Positions 44,828 to 52,656 of a stretch of 64,000 nt of DNA are shown here, piece after piece. This DNA comes from Rhizobium sp. ACO-34A (GTDB taxonomy: Bacteria; Pseudomonadota; Alphaproteobacteria; Rhizobiales; Rhizobiaceae), in NCBI GenBank assembly GCA_002600635.1, contig CP021371.1, positions 4,231,001-4,295,000 of the forward strand. The letters are read 5' to 3'. The notes under the pieces were generated by a model. The model saw only the letters and a program-made list of their open reading frames with translations, ran no database searches and had not been told where the DNA came from. How positions within the stretch are numbered: the first letter of the stretch is position 1; each line of letters opens with the position of its first letter. Position numbers and translations under genes: made by a program.

Positions 44828-45700
44828 TCAGTTGCGCGGCGAAGAAACATTGCGCTCCAGAAACGCCATGACGCGCGCGGTCTGATTGGGGAGGAAGTGG
44901 TATCCTTCTTCGAGAAAGCAGATTTCAGCGTGCGGCGCGTTTCGTTGCAACCTGACCCGCGTATCGGCTGAATCCAGCAGCACGTCCCGCCCGCCGACGA
45001 TCGCCAGTATCGGCATGTCGAGCGCCTTCAATTGGGCATCGGTCAGTTGCGGAATCGCGAGGAAACGCGGTTTGGTGGCCTTGCCGATCTCGTCCATGAG
45101 CGTCGCGAAGGGTCGCATCGCTTCCGGCAAAACCTCGGGCTTGGGGCCTAGCACCAGCTCCCACATCTTGCGCCGGCCCCACGGTCCCAGCAGCAGGAGC
45201 GGCAGGGCTTTCACAATAAAGTTCTTCTGCCGTCCAATCCCGGACGGGCAGATAAGCGCCAGCGCCTGAACCACGCCCGGCCGCCGGCGCGCGTAGTCGA
45301 GCGCCAGCCATCCCCCAAGCGAGGTGCCCACGAAGGCCGCCCGCGACAGGCCGAGGCCGGCCAGAACATCGTCCAGCCAGAGCGCATGAGCGTCCGTGTC
45401 CAGCTCAGGCCTGACCGTCGCGCTCAACCCCGGCTCGCCGATCATATCGACCGCATACAGCCGGAACTTTTCAGACCAGAGCGGAATGTCAGCCATCCAA
45501 GCCGCCGAATTGGCCTGTGAGCCGTGGAGCAGCATAACGGGAGGTGCAGTTTCCGGCCCGCAGGCGATCACGAAGGTAGAGCCTTGCCGGGTCGGCACAT
45601 GCAGTTCGGTCCTTGCCACCGGCCAATGTTCCAGCACATCCCGGTATTGCGCCGCGATCGACGCCGCTGCGTCCGCGCTGCGATAAACCGGGTCGGTCAT
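44828..45700 (-). CDS. Alpha/beta-hydrolase fold protein
   Basis: A 290-residue hydrolase with the nucleophile elbow FVGTSLGGWLA (Ser near 121), an oxyanion-type LLHGSQANSAAW near 58, an acid region AIVGGRDVLLD near 233 and the catalytic His in EEGYHFLPNQ near 265. No signal peptide is present, so it is cytosolic. It overlaps the upstream DNA-binding gene by 4 bp (ATGA), forming a two-gene unit. Substrate unknown; carboxylester or C-C hydrolase activity is possible. Confidence 0.83.
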   Translation of the reverse strand: MTDPVYRSADAAASIAAQYRDVLEHWPVARTELHVPTRQGSTFVIACGPETAPPVMLLHGSQANSAAWMADIPLWSEKFRLYAVDMIGEPGLSATVRPELDTDAHALWLDDVLAGLGLSRAAFVGTSLGGWLALDYARRRPGVVQALALICPSGIGRQKNFIVKALPLLLLGPWGRRKMWELVLGPKPEVLPEAMRPFATLMDEIGKATKPRFLAIPQLTDAQLKALDMPILAIVGGRDVLLDSADTRVRLQRNAPHAEICFLEEGYHFLPNQTARVMAFLERNVSSPRN

Positions 45701-46119
45701 GGCCGCGCCCTCATATACAGATGCAGCATTTCCAGCACCCGGCCCACGTCTGACGGGCTACCGATCACCACGATTTTCAGCGTTTGGGCGAGAGGGTCGA
45801 ACGCCGTCTGTAGATGCAGCGGCGGCGTGCCGGCATCGCCGGTCATCGCTACGGACTGAAGGAATGTCGCGACCCGCCCCGCTGCTTCGACCGTGACGCC
45901 GGGCATGTCGGTGACGCAGGTCGTTCGTGCCTCTGGACCTGCTTGGGGGCTACCGCTCGCAATGCCCGCGAAAGCGTCCAGCTCGGCGCGGGGGATGCGA
46001 TAGGACTTCCCCATGCGGGTTGCGGTCAGCCGTCCGTCATGAATGTATCGCAGGACGGTCTTGGGGTGCAGGTTGAGCTGCTGCGCCGCCTGTTCGACGG
46101 TGAAAAGCGGGTTCGACAT
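45697..46119 (-). CDS. Excisionase-type (MerR-like) DNA-binding protein with extra C-terminal domain
   Basis: A 140-residue protein. Residues 1-55 are the helix-turn-helix of the excisionase family: FTVEQAAQQLNLHPKTVLRYIHDG, then RMGKSYRIPRAELDAF. The C-terminal 75 residues form a separate, unrecognised beta-rich domain. It could be a regulator of the coupled hydrolase gene and of the divergent gene, because a palindrome occupies the shared 82-bp promoter. A role as the island's excisionase is also possible but it is encoded far from the integrase. Confidence 0.75.
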   Translation of the reverse strand: MSNPLFTVEQAAQQLNLHPKTVLRYIHDGRLTATRMGKSYRIPRAELDAFAGIASGSPQAGPEARTTCVTDMPGVTVEAAGRVATFLQSVAMTGDAGTPPLHLQTAFDPLAQTLKIVVIGSPSDVGRVLEMLHLYMRARP

Positions 46120-46130
46120 CGCCAGATAGT

Positions 46131-46194
46131 CCCTATTATTCCCTTAAACTTCTATGTTATGGCGATATATGCCGCAATAGGGAATAATTAGGGG
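46131..46194. promoter_or_regulatory. Inverted repeat in the divergent promoter
   Basis: CCCTATTATTCCC (46131-46143) is mirrored by GGGAATAATTAGGGG (46180-46194) with one extra base. The arms are 36 bp apart, and AATAGGG at 46176-46182 repeats the motif. The AT-rich spacer suits overlapping promoters controlled by a dimeric regulator, most simply the excisionase-like protein. Confidence 0.5.
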
Positions 46195-46201
46195 CAATGA
46201 T

Positions 46202-46555
46202 GTGGTCGATACCGCACACGCTATGAAAACCCGTTTGCGGGCCGATCTACGCGTCGCCATGAAGGAGGGGCGCAGCAGCGAGGCCAAGCTGATCCGGGCG
46301 CTTGTCGCAGCGATCGACAATGCCGAAGCGCCGCCGCTCCGGGCCGGCGAGCGGGCCACGGACCAACATCGGTTCCATGATGGATCGGCGGAAGTCGAGC
46401 GGCTTTCCTTGACCTCGGCGCAGGTGCGCGCGGTCCTCGTGGCGGAAATGCAGGAACATGAGCGGGCAGCAGCGGAGATGAGCCGGGTTGGCAGGCCGGA
46501 TCGTGCCGACGCGCTGCACGCCGAAACGCTGCTTGTAAGACGCTACATCGAGTAG
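46202..46555 (+). CDS. YqeY/GatB-like domain protein
   Basis: A 117-residue helical protein. Its first 40 residues (TRLRADLRVAMKEGRSSEAKLIRALVAAIDNAE) follow the YqeY pattern, though conservation drops afterwards and the total length is shorter than usual for YqeY (about 150). GTG start with AGGGG 8 bases upstream. It is divergent from the excisionase-like gene. YqeY proteins resemble the tRNA-binding tail of GatB; the function here is unknown. Confidence 0.6.
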   Translation: MVDTAHAMKTRLRADLRVAMKEGRSSEAKLIRALVAAIDNAEAPPLRAGERATDQHRFHDGSAEVERLSLTSAQVRAVLVAEMQEHERAAAEMSRVGRPDRADALHAETLLVRRYIE

Positions 46556-46564
46556 CGCACCATT

Positions 46565-46724
46565 TGTCGCAACTCCTGAAACCTGCGCCACATCAGCAGC
46601 GGCCCGGAATCCGGGCCGCGACGTGTCGCAAAGGTCGGACTTTCGCACACGACTTTTGCGACAGAAATTCCCCTGCAAAATCAGCGCCGGCGATTCTGTC
46701 GCAAAAATCAAAAGTTGCGCGACA
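46565..46724. repeat. Cluster of TGTCGCAA inverted repeats, resolvase res-like
   Basis: Three inverted-repeat units occur in 160 bp: 46565-46592 (TGTCGCAA ... TGCGCCACA), 46624-46663 (TGTCGCAAA ... TTTTGCGACA) and 46697-46724 (TGTCGCAA ... TTGCGCGACA). The first and third are exactly 28 bp and the middle one is longer, which resembles the three-subsite res region of serine resolvases of Tn3-family transposons. No resolvase gene is in the window. Confidence 0.55.
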
Positions 46725-46778
46725 AGGCGATCGTCATCTGCGCCGGCGCGATCTGCTTGACCTCTGATACTGGCGACC

Positions 46779-47093
46779 TCAACGGCTCCCTGGTGGCAAG
46801 TCTTTGATACGCTCCACATGCGCTTTGATGTCATCGAGCGTGAAGGGCGTATGATGGCGGGTCGTGCTTGCCGGATGATAGCGCAGCCCCAGCCGCTTTT
46901 CAGGTCGCCAGGCGTTGTTGGGCCGGATCGGACGCGGTGCAAACCCGCCGCCACAGGTCGGGCAGACGTTCTTCAGGACGGATTCCACGCAGTCCACGCA
47001 ATAGGTGCATTCATAGGTGCAAATGCGGGCATCGGCGGAATCTGGGGGCAAGTCACGGTCGCAAAGTTCGCAGTTGGGGCGCAGTTCCAGCAA
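46779..47093 (-). CDS. DUF1272 zinc-ribbon-like protein
   Basis: A 104-residue protein opening MLELRPNCELCDRDLPPDS, then CTYECTYCVDC and CPTCGGGF, the cysteine pattern of the DUF1272 family, probably binding two zinc ions. The last 45 residues are variable. It is divergent from the GlxA-like regulator gene across a 69-bp gap, so the regulator may control it. The family's biochemical role is unknown. Confidence 0.82.
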   Translation of the reverse strand: MLELRPNCELCDRDLPPDSADARICTYECTYCVDCVESVLKNVCPTCGGGFAPRPIRPNNAWRPEKRLGLRYHPASTTRHHTPFTLDDIKAHVERIKDLPPGSR

Positions 47094-47162
47094 GTGGGCC
47101 TCCTTGGTTGTTGGTGTCAGCCCACCTTGCTACCTCGGAATAGTTTTGGCACAAATGACAAT

Positions 47163-48152
47163 ATGCCCTCGTTTTCCGCCAATTGCCTTCAGCCTCAACG
47201 TCATGTCGCCTTTGTGCTGTTCGACCGAACCAAGCTCATAGACGTCACCGGACCTTTGCAGGTTTTCAACGACGCCCGATCGCCCATGGGAGAAAGAGCC
47301 TACCGAGTTTCGCTTGTTTCCGAAGCCGCTGGCCCAGTCTTGACCGATACAGGCTTCGCGCTGGAAACCGGGGCGTTCGACACATGCCGGATAACCGTGC
47401 CCGATACGGTGATCGTCTCCGGCGGTGATAGCGCCATCCTCGCCGCGCGATCGACCGCGCTGCTGTCCTTCCTTGAAGAGATGGCGGGACAATGCCGTCG
47501 CCTCGGCTCCGTCTGCCTCGGCGCGTTCATCCTCGCGCATGGTGGCCATCTGAACGGCAGGCGTGCGACCACTCATTGGGAAAACTGCGCGCAGCTCCGA
47601 GAGGAATTTCCGCAGATAGATGTTCGCGATGACGCCATTTTTGAAGAGGACGGTAGGGTCTGGACCTCAGCCGGAGTCACGGCGGGCATAGACATGGCGC
47701 TCGCGATGATCGAGCAGGATTTGGGCCGTGCGGAAGCGCTTCGGCTGGCGCAATCCCTCGTTCTCTACGTCAGGCGGGCAGGAGGACAGCGCCAGTTCAG
47801 TGCAGCTCTAACGCGGCAGATACAGAGCAAGGGCGCGGAGTTTGATGACCTCATCGCCAAGATGCTGGCCAACCTCTCATCCGACCTGTCTGTGCCTCGC
47901 CTCGCAGCTATGGCGGGAATGAGCGAGAGAAGTTTCGCGCGGAAATTCACCGCGACGATGGGAATTGGCCCGGCGCGCTTCGTGGAAGACCTACGCGTTG
48001 ATGCAGCTTGTGAAGCCCTCCAGAGGGAAGAGGCCCAACTATCAGAACTGCCGTTTCTTTTTGGCTTCGGAAACGCTGAGCGGATGCGCCGGGCTTTCCA
48101 GAGAAACAAGGGGATTGCTCCGTCCGAATACCGGATCCGCTTTGGTAAATAG
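47163..48152 (+). CDS. GlxA-family AraC-type transcriptional regulator
   Basis: A 329-residue regulator. Residues 10-180 form a DJ-1/PfpI-like domain (VAFVLFDRTKLIDVTGPLQVF; SVCLGAFILAHGG with the Cys at the usual elbow; ATTHWENCAQL). The C-terminal AraC domain has helices at VPRLAAMAGMSERSFARKF and ELPFLFGFGNAERMRRAFQR. I start at the ATG at 47163, where homology to the domain begins; longer readings overlap the divergent gene. It may respond to a small aldehyde or amine-type metabolite. The same family appears at the left edge of the window. Confidence 0.85.
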   Translation: MPSFSANCLQPQRHVAFVLFDRTKLIDVTGPLQVFNDARSPMGERAYRVSLVSEAAGPVLTDTGFALETGAFDTCRITVPDTVIVSGGDSAILAARSTALLSFLEEMAGQCRRLGSVCLGAFILAHGGHLNGRRATTHWENCAQLREEFPQIDVRDDAIFEEDGRVWTSAGVTAGIDMALAMIEQDLGRAEALRLAQSLVLYVRRAGGQRQFSAALTRQIQSKGAEFDDLIAKMLANLSSDLSVPRLAAMAGMSERSFARKFTATMGIGPARFVEDLRVDAACEALQREEAQLSELPFLFGFGNAERMRRAFQRNKGIAPSEYRIRFGK

Positions 48153-48203
48153 CCGTCGCGAAAATCCCGCCACCTGCGACAAACATATGTGACGTAACAT
48201 GTT

Positions 48204-48671
48204 TTAGGAGTTGTGCGACACAAGAGCAATCTTCGTCGTCTCCTTATAGGTCTCGACGGCAAACATCGTCGTGTAGCGGACCACGTCCGGATCGCTGTCG
48301 AAGAGGCGGTCGCACAGCGCCTGATATTCTTCCATGTCACCGAAATGCCCGATCAGCACCGCGTCCAGATCACCAGTGACACCGAACGCCAGGGTGATCG
48401 CGGATTCCTCTGAAATCCGCGATGCGAAGAACGATCGCACGTCTCTGGTGTGGTTGCGCGTCGTGACAGTGATGACAGCCCGAATGCCACGCCCGAGCTT
48501 GGCCGGGTCCGCGAGATAGACGCAGGCTTTCAGGACACCCGTTCGCCGTAGCTCCGCAACCCGGCGCAGGCAGGTCGAGGGCGTCGAGCCAACCGCCTCT
48601 GCCAGCTCCGCCTTGGTAAGCGCACCGTCTACCTGAAGCGCGGCCACGATCCGCAGGTCCAGTTCATCCAT
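48204..48671 (-). CDS. Lrp/AsnC-family transcriptional regulator
   Basis: A 155-residue regulator with the Lrp helix-turn-helix near residues 4-50 (IVAALQVDGALTKAELAEAVGSTPSTCLRRVAEL) and a RAM effector domain (AVITVTTRNHTRDVRSFF; TGDLDAVLIGHFGDMEEY). Lrp-type proteins sense amino acids. It is divergent from an EamA-type exporter gene across 103 bp, the classical arrangement of a regulator with an amino-acid exporter. Confidence 0.9.
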   Translation of the reverse strand: MDELDLRIVAALQVDGALTKAELAEAVGSTPSTCLRRVAELRRTGVLKACVYLADPAKLGRGIRAVITVTTRNHTRDVRSFFASRISEESAITLAFGVTGDLDAVLIGHFGDMEEYQALCDRLFDSDPDVVRYTTMFAVETYKETTKIALVSHNS

Positions 48672-48774
48672 ATGCCGCGCCTCCGGTGGTCCAAAACACC
48701 ATTTTCATGGATATTTTGACCACCTTATCCGCCGCTTTCGCCGTATCAAAATAAAAAATTGGCGTGGTTAGACG

Positions 48775-49707
48775 ATGAACAATGCAACGCTCGGGCTGAT
48801 ATGGGCCTTCTCCTTTGTGATCCTGGAAGCGGTCCAGGCCGTGTTTTTTGGTGGCGTATTCCAGGACTACGACTCGTTCTTGATCGGCGGGGCAGTCTTT
48901 GGGTCCACGGCTGCTGGAACGCTGATCTGGGCGAAGGTGCAGACCCCGGAGCAACTGAAAATTGCCTGGGCTAACGGAGCCAGCCTGTTCGGGCTGAACC
49001 TCTCAACGGCCCTTGTCTGGATCGCATATTTTTTCGCGCTTGAAATGATCGAACCGGCTGTAGTCTTCACCGTGTTTTCGGGGCTGATACCAATTGCCAT
49101 CCTGGTTGCCTCGGCTTGCGGGCTTCCGGAAGCGTCACGGCTGTGCAACCGGGTCGAAGGCATCGGCCTGATCATCGTGGCGATCGGCGTAGGCTATCTG
49201 GCGGCGATCACACTGCTTGGACAATCAGGCTTCGTGCGAGGCGGCTGGATTGCCGCGCTGGTCGGGCTGCTGCTGACCTGGGTGTCGGCCGTCAATCTCG
49301 CGGCGATGATGATCTACAGCCATAGGCTCAACCGCCTCGGCATCGCACCGGCTGCGCAATATGGTTTGCGGTTTCCGCTCTACGTCGTGGTGGCGCTCTC
49401 GGCCGGATGGCTCGGCCTTGACGCGAAAGGTCCCGTCGATCCCGGCGGGCTGCTTGCTGTCGTCGTGATCGGCTTCGCGATCATGGCGTTTCCAGTCTTT
49501 GCGATGCAGAAGGCCATATCGCTTATGTCCACCCTGTCGCTGGCCGCGATCACGGCGCTCGGCCCGCTGTTCGTTTTCCTGTTCCAGATCGTTGAAGGCC
49601 GCGTGGCCTACGCACCGGCCACGATGACGGGTCTGATGATCTATTTCGCAGGGGCTGCTTTGGCGGCTTATGGTGGGACAAGACGATCGGATAGAAGTCG
49701 AACCTAG
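48775..49707 (+). CDS. EamA/DMT-family exporter
   Basis: A 310-residue inner-membrane protein with ten hydrophobic segments in two EamA repeats (about 5-140 and 150-300). The second repeat ends ALGPLFVFLFQIVEGRVAYAPATMTGLMIYFAGA, typical of drug/metabolite exporters such as RhaT/YdcZ relatives. The divergent Lrp regulator suggests export of an amino acid or analogue. No clear Shine-Dalgarno is seen. Confidence 0.85.
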   Translation: MNNATLGLIWAFSFVILEAVQAVFFGGVFQDYDSFLIGGAVFGSTAAGTLIWAKVQTPEQLKIAWANGASLFGLNLSTALVWIAYFFALEMIEPAVVFTVFSGLIPIAILVASACGLPEASRLCNRVEGIGLIIVAIGVGYLAAITLLGQSGFVRGGWIAALVGLLLTWVSAVNLAAMMIYSHRLNRLGIAPAAQYGLRFPLYVVVALSAGWLGLDAKGPVDPGGLLAVVVIGFAIMAFPVFAMQKAISLMSTLSLAAITALGPLFVFLFQIVEGRVAYAPATMTGLMIYFAGAALAAYGGTRRSDRSRT

Positions 49708-50775
49708 AAGGAGCATGATGCGCTGGCGCGAAAATCCCGATTATTGCTCCAGCCCTGCGCCCGACACCGGCGCTGTTGCAGAACCGAGAAGCCAGTCACG
49801 GCTTGCCTCCTGCGATATGAGAACTGCCGCATTCCCTTCGCAGACCCGACCTGTCGCAGTAGCCCGGACCGTCACTGTAGTTCCGCAGTGACGACGCGGG
49901 CAACTGCCGCAACGACAGGGCCTAGCGCCTGATCCATTTATTTGATGGGCTCATGACGATGGGTGTGGTAGGTTGATTTCGCAAGTGACCTTCCGGCGTG
50001 TTTGAACACCGGAGACCGGCGCAGCAAGCGGTCGTGCCCGAGGGTATATATCTGCTGCACGGCCGTAGCCAACCGGCCATCCAGACGCGCTCCGGCTCCC
50101 TCGAGCGTGTCGGCCCTGCCAACAGGGTGGAGCCTGATCCTGTCGCAGCCGCCATCGGCCGCATCTTCCCAGGACCCTGCTGCAAAAGCAGGTTTTTCGT
50201 CGTGCGTCTCATCGGTACTGCGGCAACGTTATCGCCGACCGTCTCCGGCTCCCGCCGGACTTCGGCAGCAATCCTTCTCTTCTGCCTTGCCTGCGGCAGC
50301 GTTCCTTCGCTGACCGCTTCGTTTCCATCAGCTTCAAGCCTGCTGCGGCATCTCTCGCCGCCGCCCCCGGCCGTGCCGTCCTGCGGCAGCCATCATCGTC
50401 CATCCACGTCTCACAGGAGATTCTCCAATGCACCAGAACGGCATCTTTTCGCGCCTCCCGTCATGCTGCGGCGGCACGCCAACGCAGCGCCCGCCATGAA
50501 GCGCGGCTTTTTCCGACCCTTGCGTCTCGATCATCCTCGCGCGGCCTTGTCCCCGCGCACCTTCCGCCTGGCCTTCCCGCAGGAAGAAGGGCGGACGCCT
50601 CATTCGAGGCAACAGGTGATCGAGCGCATCTGGCCTTCGGCCCTTCGGGGCATTCCGCTTCGCGCGGGATGGCATGAACACTGACCCAACGCACCCGCTC
50701 GGAACGAGAAGACCGCAGACACCCGGCCGCATTGCGCGCCGGGGTGCAAGGACCCTTTTGGCCGGAGAACGGACC
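49708..50775. other. 1.07-kb region without a supportable gene
   Basis: The reading frames here are Pro/Ser/Arg-rich, start poorly and overlap on both strands, so I call none. It holds a perfect 8-bp inverted repeat CGTCACTG/CAGTGACG (49870-49893) and several CTGCGGCAG or CTGCCGCA boxes (for example near 49820, 49907, 50291 and 50393). It ends with the ribosome site of the second recombinase gene. Confidence 0.5.
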
Positions 50776-51651
50776 ATGGACGATTTGACATACGAGCTGA
50801 AGCAGATGTGCCGCCGCAATAGGGACGGCAGCTTTCAGACGCAATACCAGCGGATGCAGTCGCTGACGCTGATGGCCCGGCAGTTGAAGGAGATGGGCTT
50901 CCGCAACATGCGCGCCACCTCGCTGAAGGAAAAGCATGTCGACGCGCTGCTGGAGCGCTGGGATAGCGAACACCTGTCTGTCGGCACGATCATGAACCGC
51001 ATGTCGCATCTGCGCTACTGGGCGCAGAAGGTCGGCAAGGCCGGTGTCATCCCTGCGGACAACGCCATGCTCGGCATTCCGCAGCGCCAGCATGCCGGAA
51101 GCGTGAACGGCGACAACAGGGCGAAGGACCTTGATAGCGACCACCTCGAGCGTGTCACCGATCCCCATGTCCAGATGAGTCTCCGCTTGCAGCAGGCGTT
51201 CGGCCTGCGGCGGGAGGAAGCGATAAAATTCCAGCCGGCCTATGCCGACCGCGGCGACCATATCGCGCTCAAGGGTTCGTGGACAAAGGGCGGCCGGGAA
51301 CGGATGGTTCCGATCACCTCCGCACAACAGCGCATCGTTCTGGATCAGGCCCATGTGCTTGCCGGCTCCGGTTCGCTGATCCCGGCGTACCTGACCTACA
51401 TCGAGCAACGCCATGTCTATGACGGCCAGTGCAAGGCGGCCGGGTTGAGCAATATGCACGGGCTGCGGCATGCCTATGCGCAGATCAGCTATGAGGCGCT
51501 GACCGGCTGGAAAGCGCCAGCCGCCGGTGGCCCCACCTTGCACGAGCTGACGCCGAAGCAGCGCGCCGTCGACACCGAGGCGCGACAGCAGATCAGCCGG
51601 GAACTGGGCCACGAGCGCATCCAGATCACCTCCGTCTATCTCGGACGGTAA
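50776..51651 (+). CDS. Tyrosine recombinase (integrase-domain protein), second in the island
   Basis: A 291-residue recombinase. The core-binding domain occupies about 1-130 (NMRATSLKEKHVDALLERW). The catalytic set is visible: Arg in AFGLRREEAIKF near 144, HGLRHAYAQ near 232-240, GHERIQITSVYLGR at the very end with the Tyr nucleophile two residues before the last. GGAGAACGG precedes the ATG at 50776; a longer reading to 50674 lacks this. This integrase type is often found inside alphaproteobacterial islands, not adjacent to tRNA. It may mobilise the 9-kb module that follows. Confidence 0.85.
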   Translation: MDDLTYELKQMCRRNRDGSFQTQYQRMQSLTLMARQLKEMGFRNMRATSLKEKHVDALLERWDSEHLSVGTIMNRMSHLRYWAQKVGKAGVIPADNAMLGIPQRQHAGSVNGDNRAKDLDSDHLERVTDPHVQMSLRLQQAFGLRREEAIKFQPAYADRGDHIALKGSWTKGGRERMVPITSAQQRIVLDQAHVLAGSGSLIPAYLTYIEQRHVYDGQCKAAGLSNMHGLRHAYAQISYEALTGWKAPAAGGPTLHELTPKQRAVDTEARQQISRELGHERIQITSVYLGR

Positions 51652-51728
51652 TGCGGCAGAGGACAAGCCGGCAAGTTCGGGCCGATCGTTTAAACAGGAA
51701 ATCGGGGGTTCGTTGAAAGAGAGGTACA

Positions 51729-51781
51729 GCATCCATTCAGCCTAGACCAGCAGCGCTTGCACCTGCGGTAGCCGGCACATG
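51729..51781. repeat. Left copy of imperfect 53-bp direct repeat flanking the ATPase module
   Basis: It runs from GCATCCATTC to AGCCGGCACATG, about 80 bp after the second recombinase gene. The right copy is at 61123-61175. The last 13 bases are identical and the rest diverges at about a dozen positions. The remainder of the 51652-52046 gap shows no gene. Confidence 0.55.
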
Positions 51782-52046
51782 CGTAAAGATAACCTGTGTC
51801 AGGCGTCGCATATTCATCCTTGAACGACCACTATGCGCCCCCATTCTGGACGTTCAGGTGATCGCGCCGGTGCTCTAAAGCGGACATCTGATCTTTGAAT
51901 TGCAGTGGCTCGACCAGCGTGGGAAACCAATAGGACACCCGACGAGCGGCCAAGGTTACTTTTACCCTTCGATTCTTTTCTAAGCTCTCCATCTGGACGA
52001 TTGGTTGTGTGAGGATTTATTTCTTACTGAGGGTGGAGGAAGAAGA

Positions 52047-52577
52047 ATGTGGGTTTTCGGGTATGGGTCACTTATGTGGGACAACTGGCAAAGAACGCAT
52101 GGCGGCACGGATGGGGTGTTGGCGGAGTTGAAAGGCTATCAACGATCCTTCAATAAGGCATCGAGAGTGAATTGGGGGACCGATGCCACGCCTGGCCCTA
52201 CTTTGAACCTGGTCGAAAAAGCTGACGGGGTTTGCGTAGGTTATGCGTTTGAGTTTGATGATTCGAAACAGGTCGAAGTGTTTGCTTACCTGGAACGGCG
52301 CGAAGGCAAGAACTTTCCACTAAGAAAGATGAGAATCAAACTGAGCGACGGTCGTAACGTTGAGGCGCATTTACCAGTCTATGTGGGGGGAAACGTCATC
52401 ACAGGAAAAAATCTCGACGAACTGGTTGCAATGGCGATGGCAGCCGTTGGGAGAGATGGCAAGGCTTCGGACTACGTGCTCAACGTTGCCGGCAAGCTTA
52501 ACGCTGTTGGCGTAGAAGATGCTACGGTCATCGCGTTCGCGGCCGCTATCAGGAACGCTCAACAGTCTGGTGGCTAG
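52047..52577 (+). CDS. Gamma-glutamylcyclotransferase-fold protein (ChaC-like)
   Basis: A 176-residue protein with the substrate-loop signature VFGYGSLMW (residues 2-10) and the catalytic-type Glu in VFAYLERREG near 77-86. ChaC enzymes split glutathione into 5-oxoproline and Cys-Gly; related GGCT-fold proteins act on gamma-glutamyl amides. The ATG at 52047 follows a strong GGAGGA at 52035-52040. Base composition is clearly lower in GC than neighbouring genes. It precedes the giant ATPase genes by 79 bp on the same strand and may be part of their unit, or an unrelated passenger. Confidence 0.83.
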   Translation: MWVFGYGSLMWDNWQRTHGGTDGVLAELKGYQRSFNKASRVNWGTDATPGPTLNLVEKADGVCVGYAFEFDDSKQVEVFAYLERREGKNFPLRKMRIKLSDGRNVEAHLPVYVGGNVITGKNLDELVAMAMAAVGRDGKASDYVLNVAGKLNAVGVEDATVIAFAAAIRNAQQSGG

Positions 52578-52656
52578 TTTAATCGCTGCTCGCGATCGAC
52601 TCACTGCGGCGCGATAATAGCAGCGGCACAACGAGTTTGCGCTAGGGATCGAATAC

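Noticed and set aside
48181..48204. TGACGTAACAT shared with the SorC-type control region (21277-21287)
   Set aside because: An 11-base match between two loci without related genes can occur by chance, and the copy at 48190 lies between convergent genes, where an operator is unlikely.
49998..50684. Open frame of 228 codons on the plus strand
   Set aside because: Extremely Pro/Ser/Arg-rich, no ribosome site, overlaps equally long frames on the other strand; typical of a non-coding GC-rich stretch.
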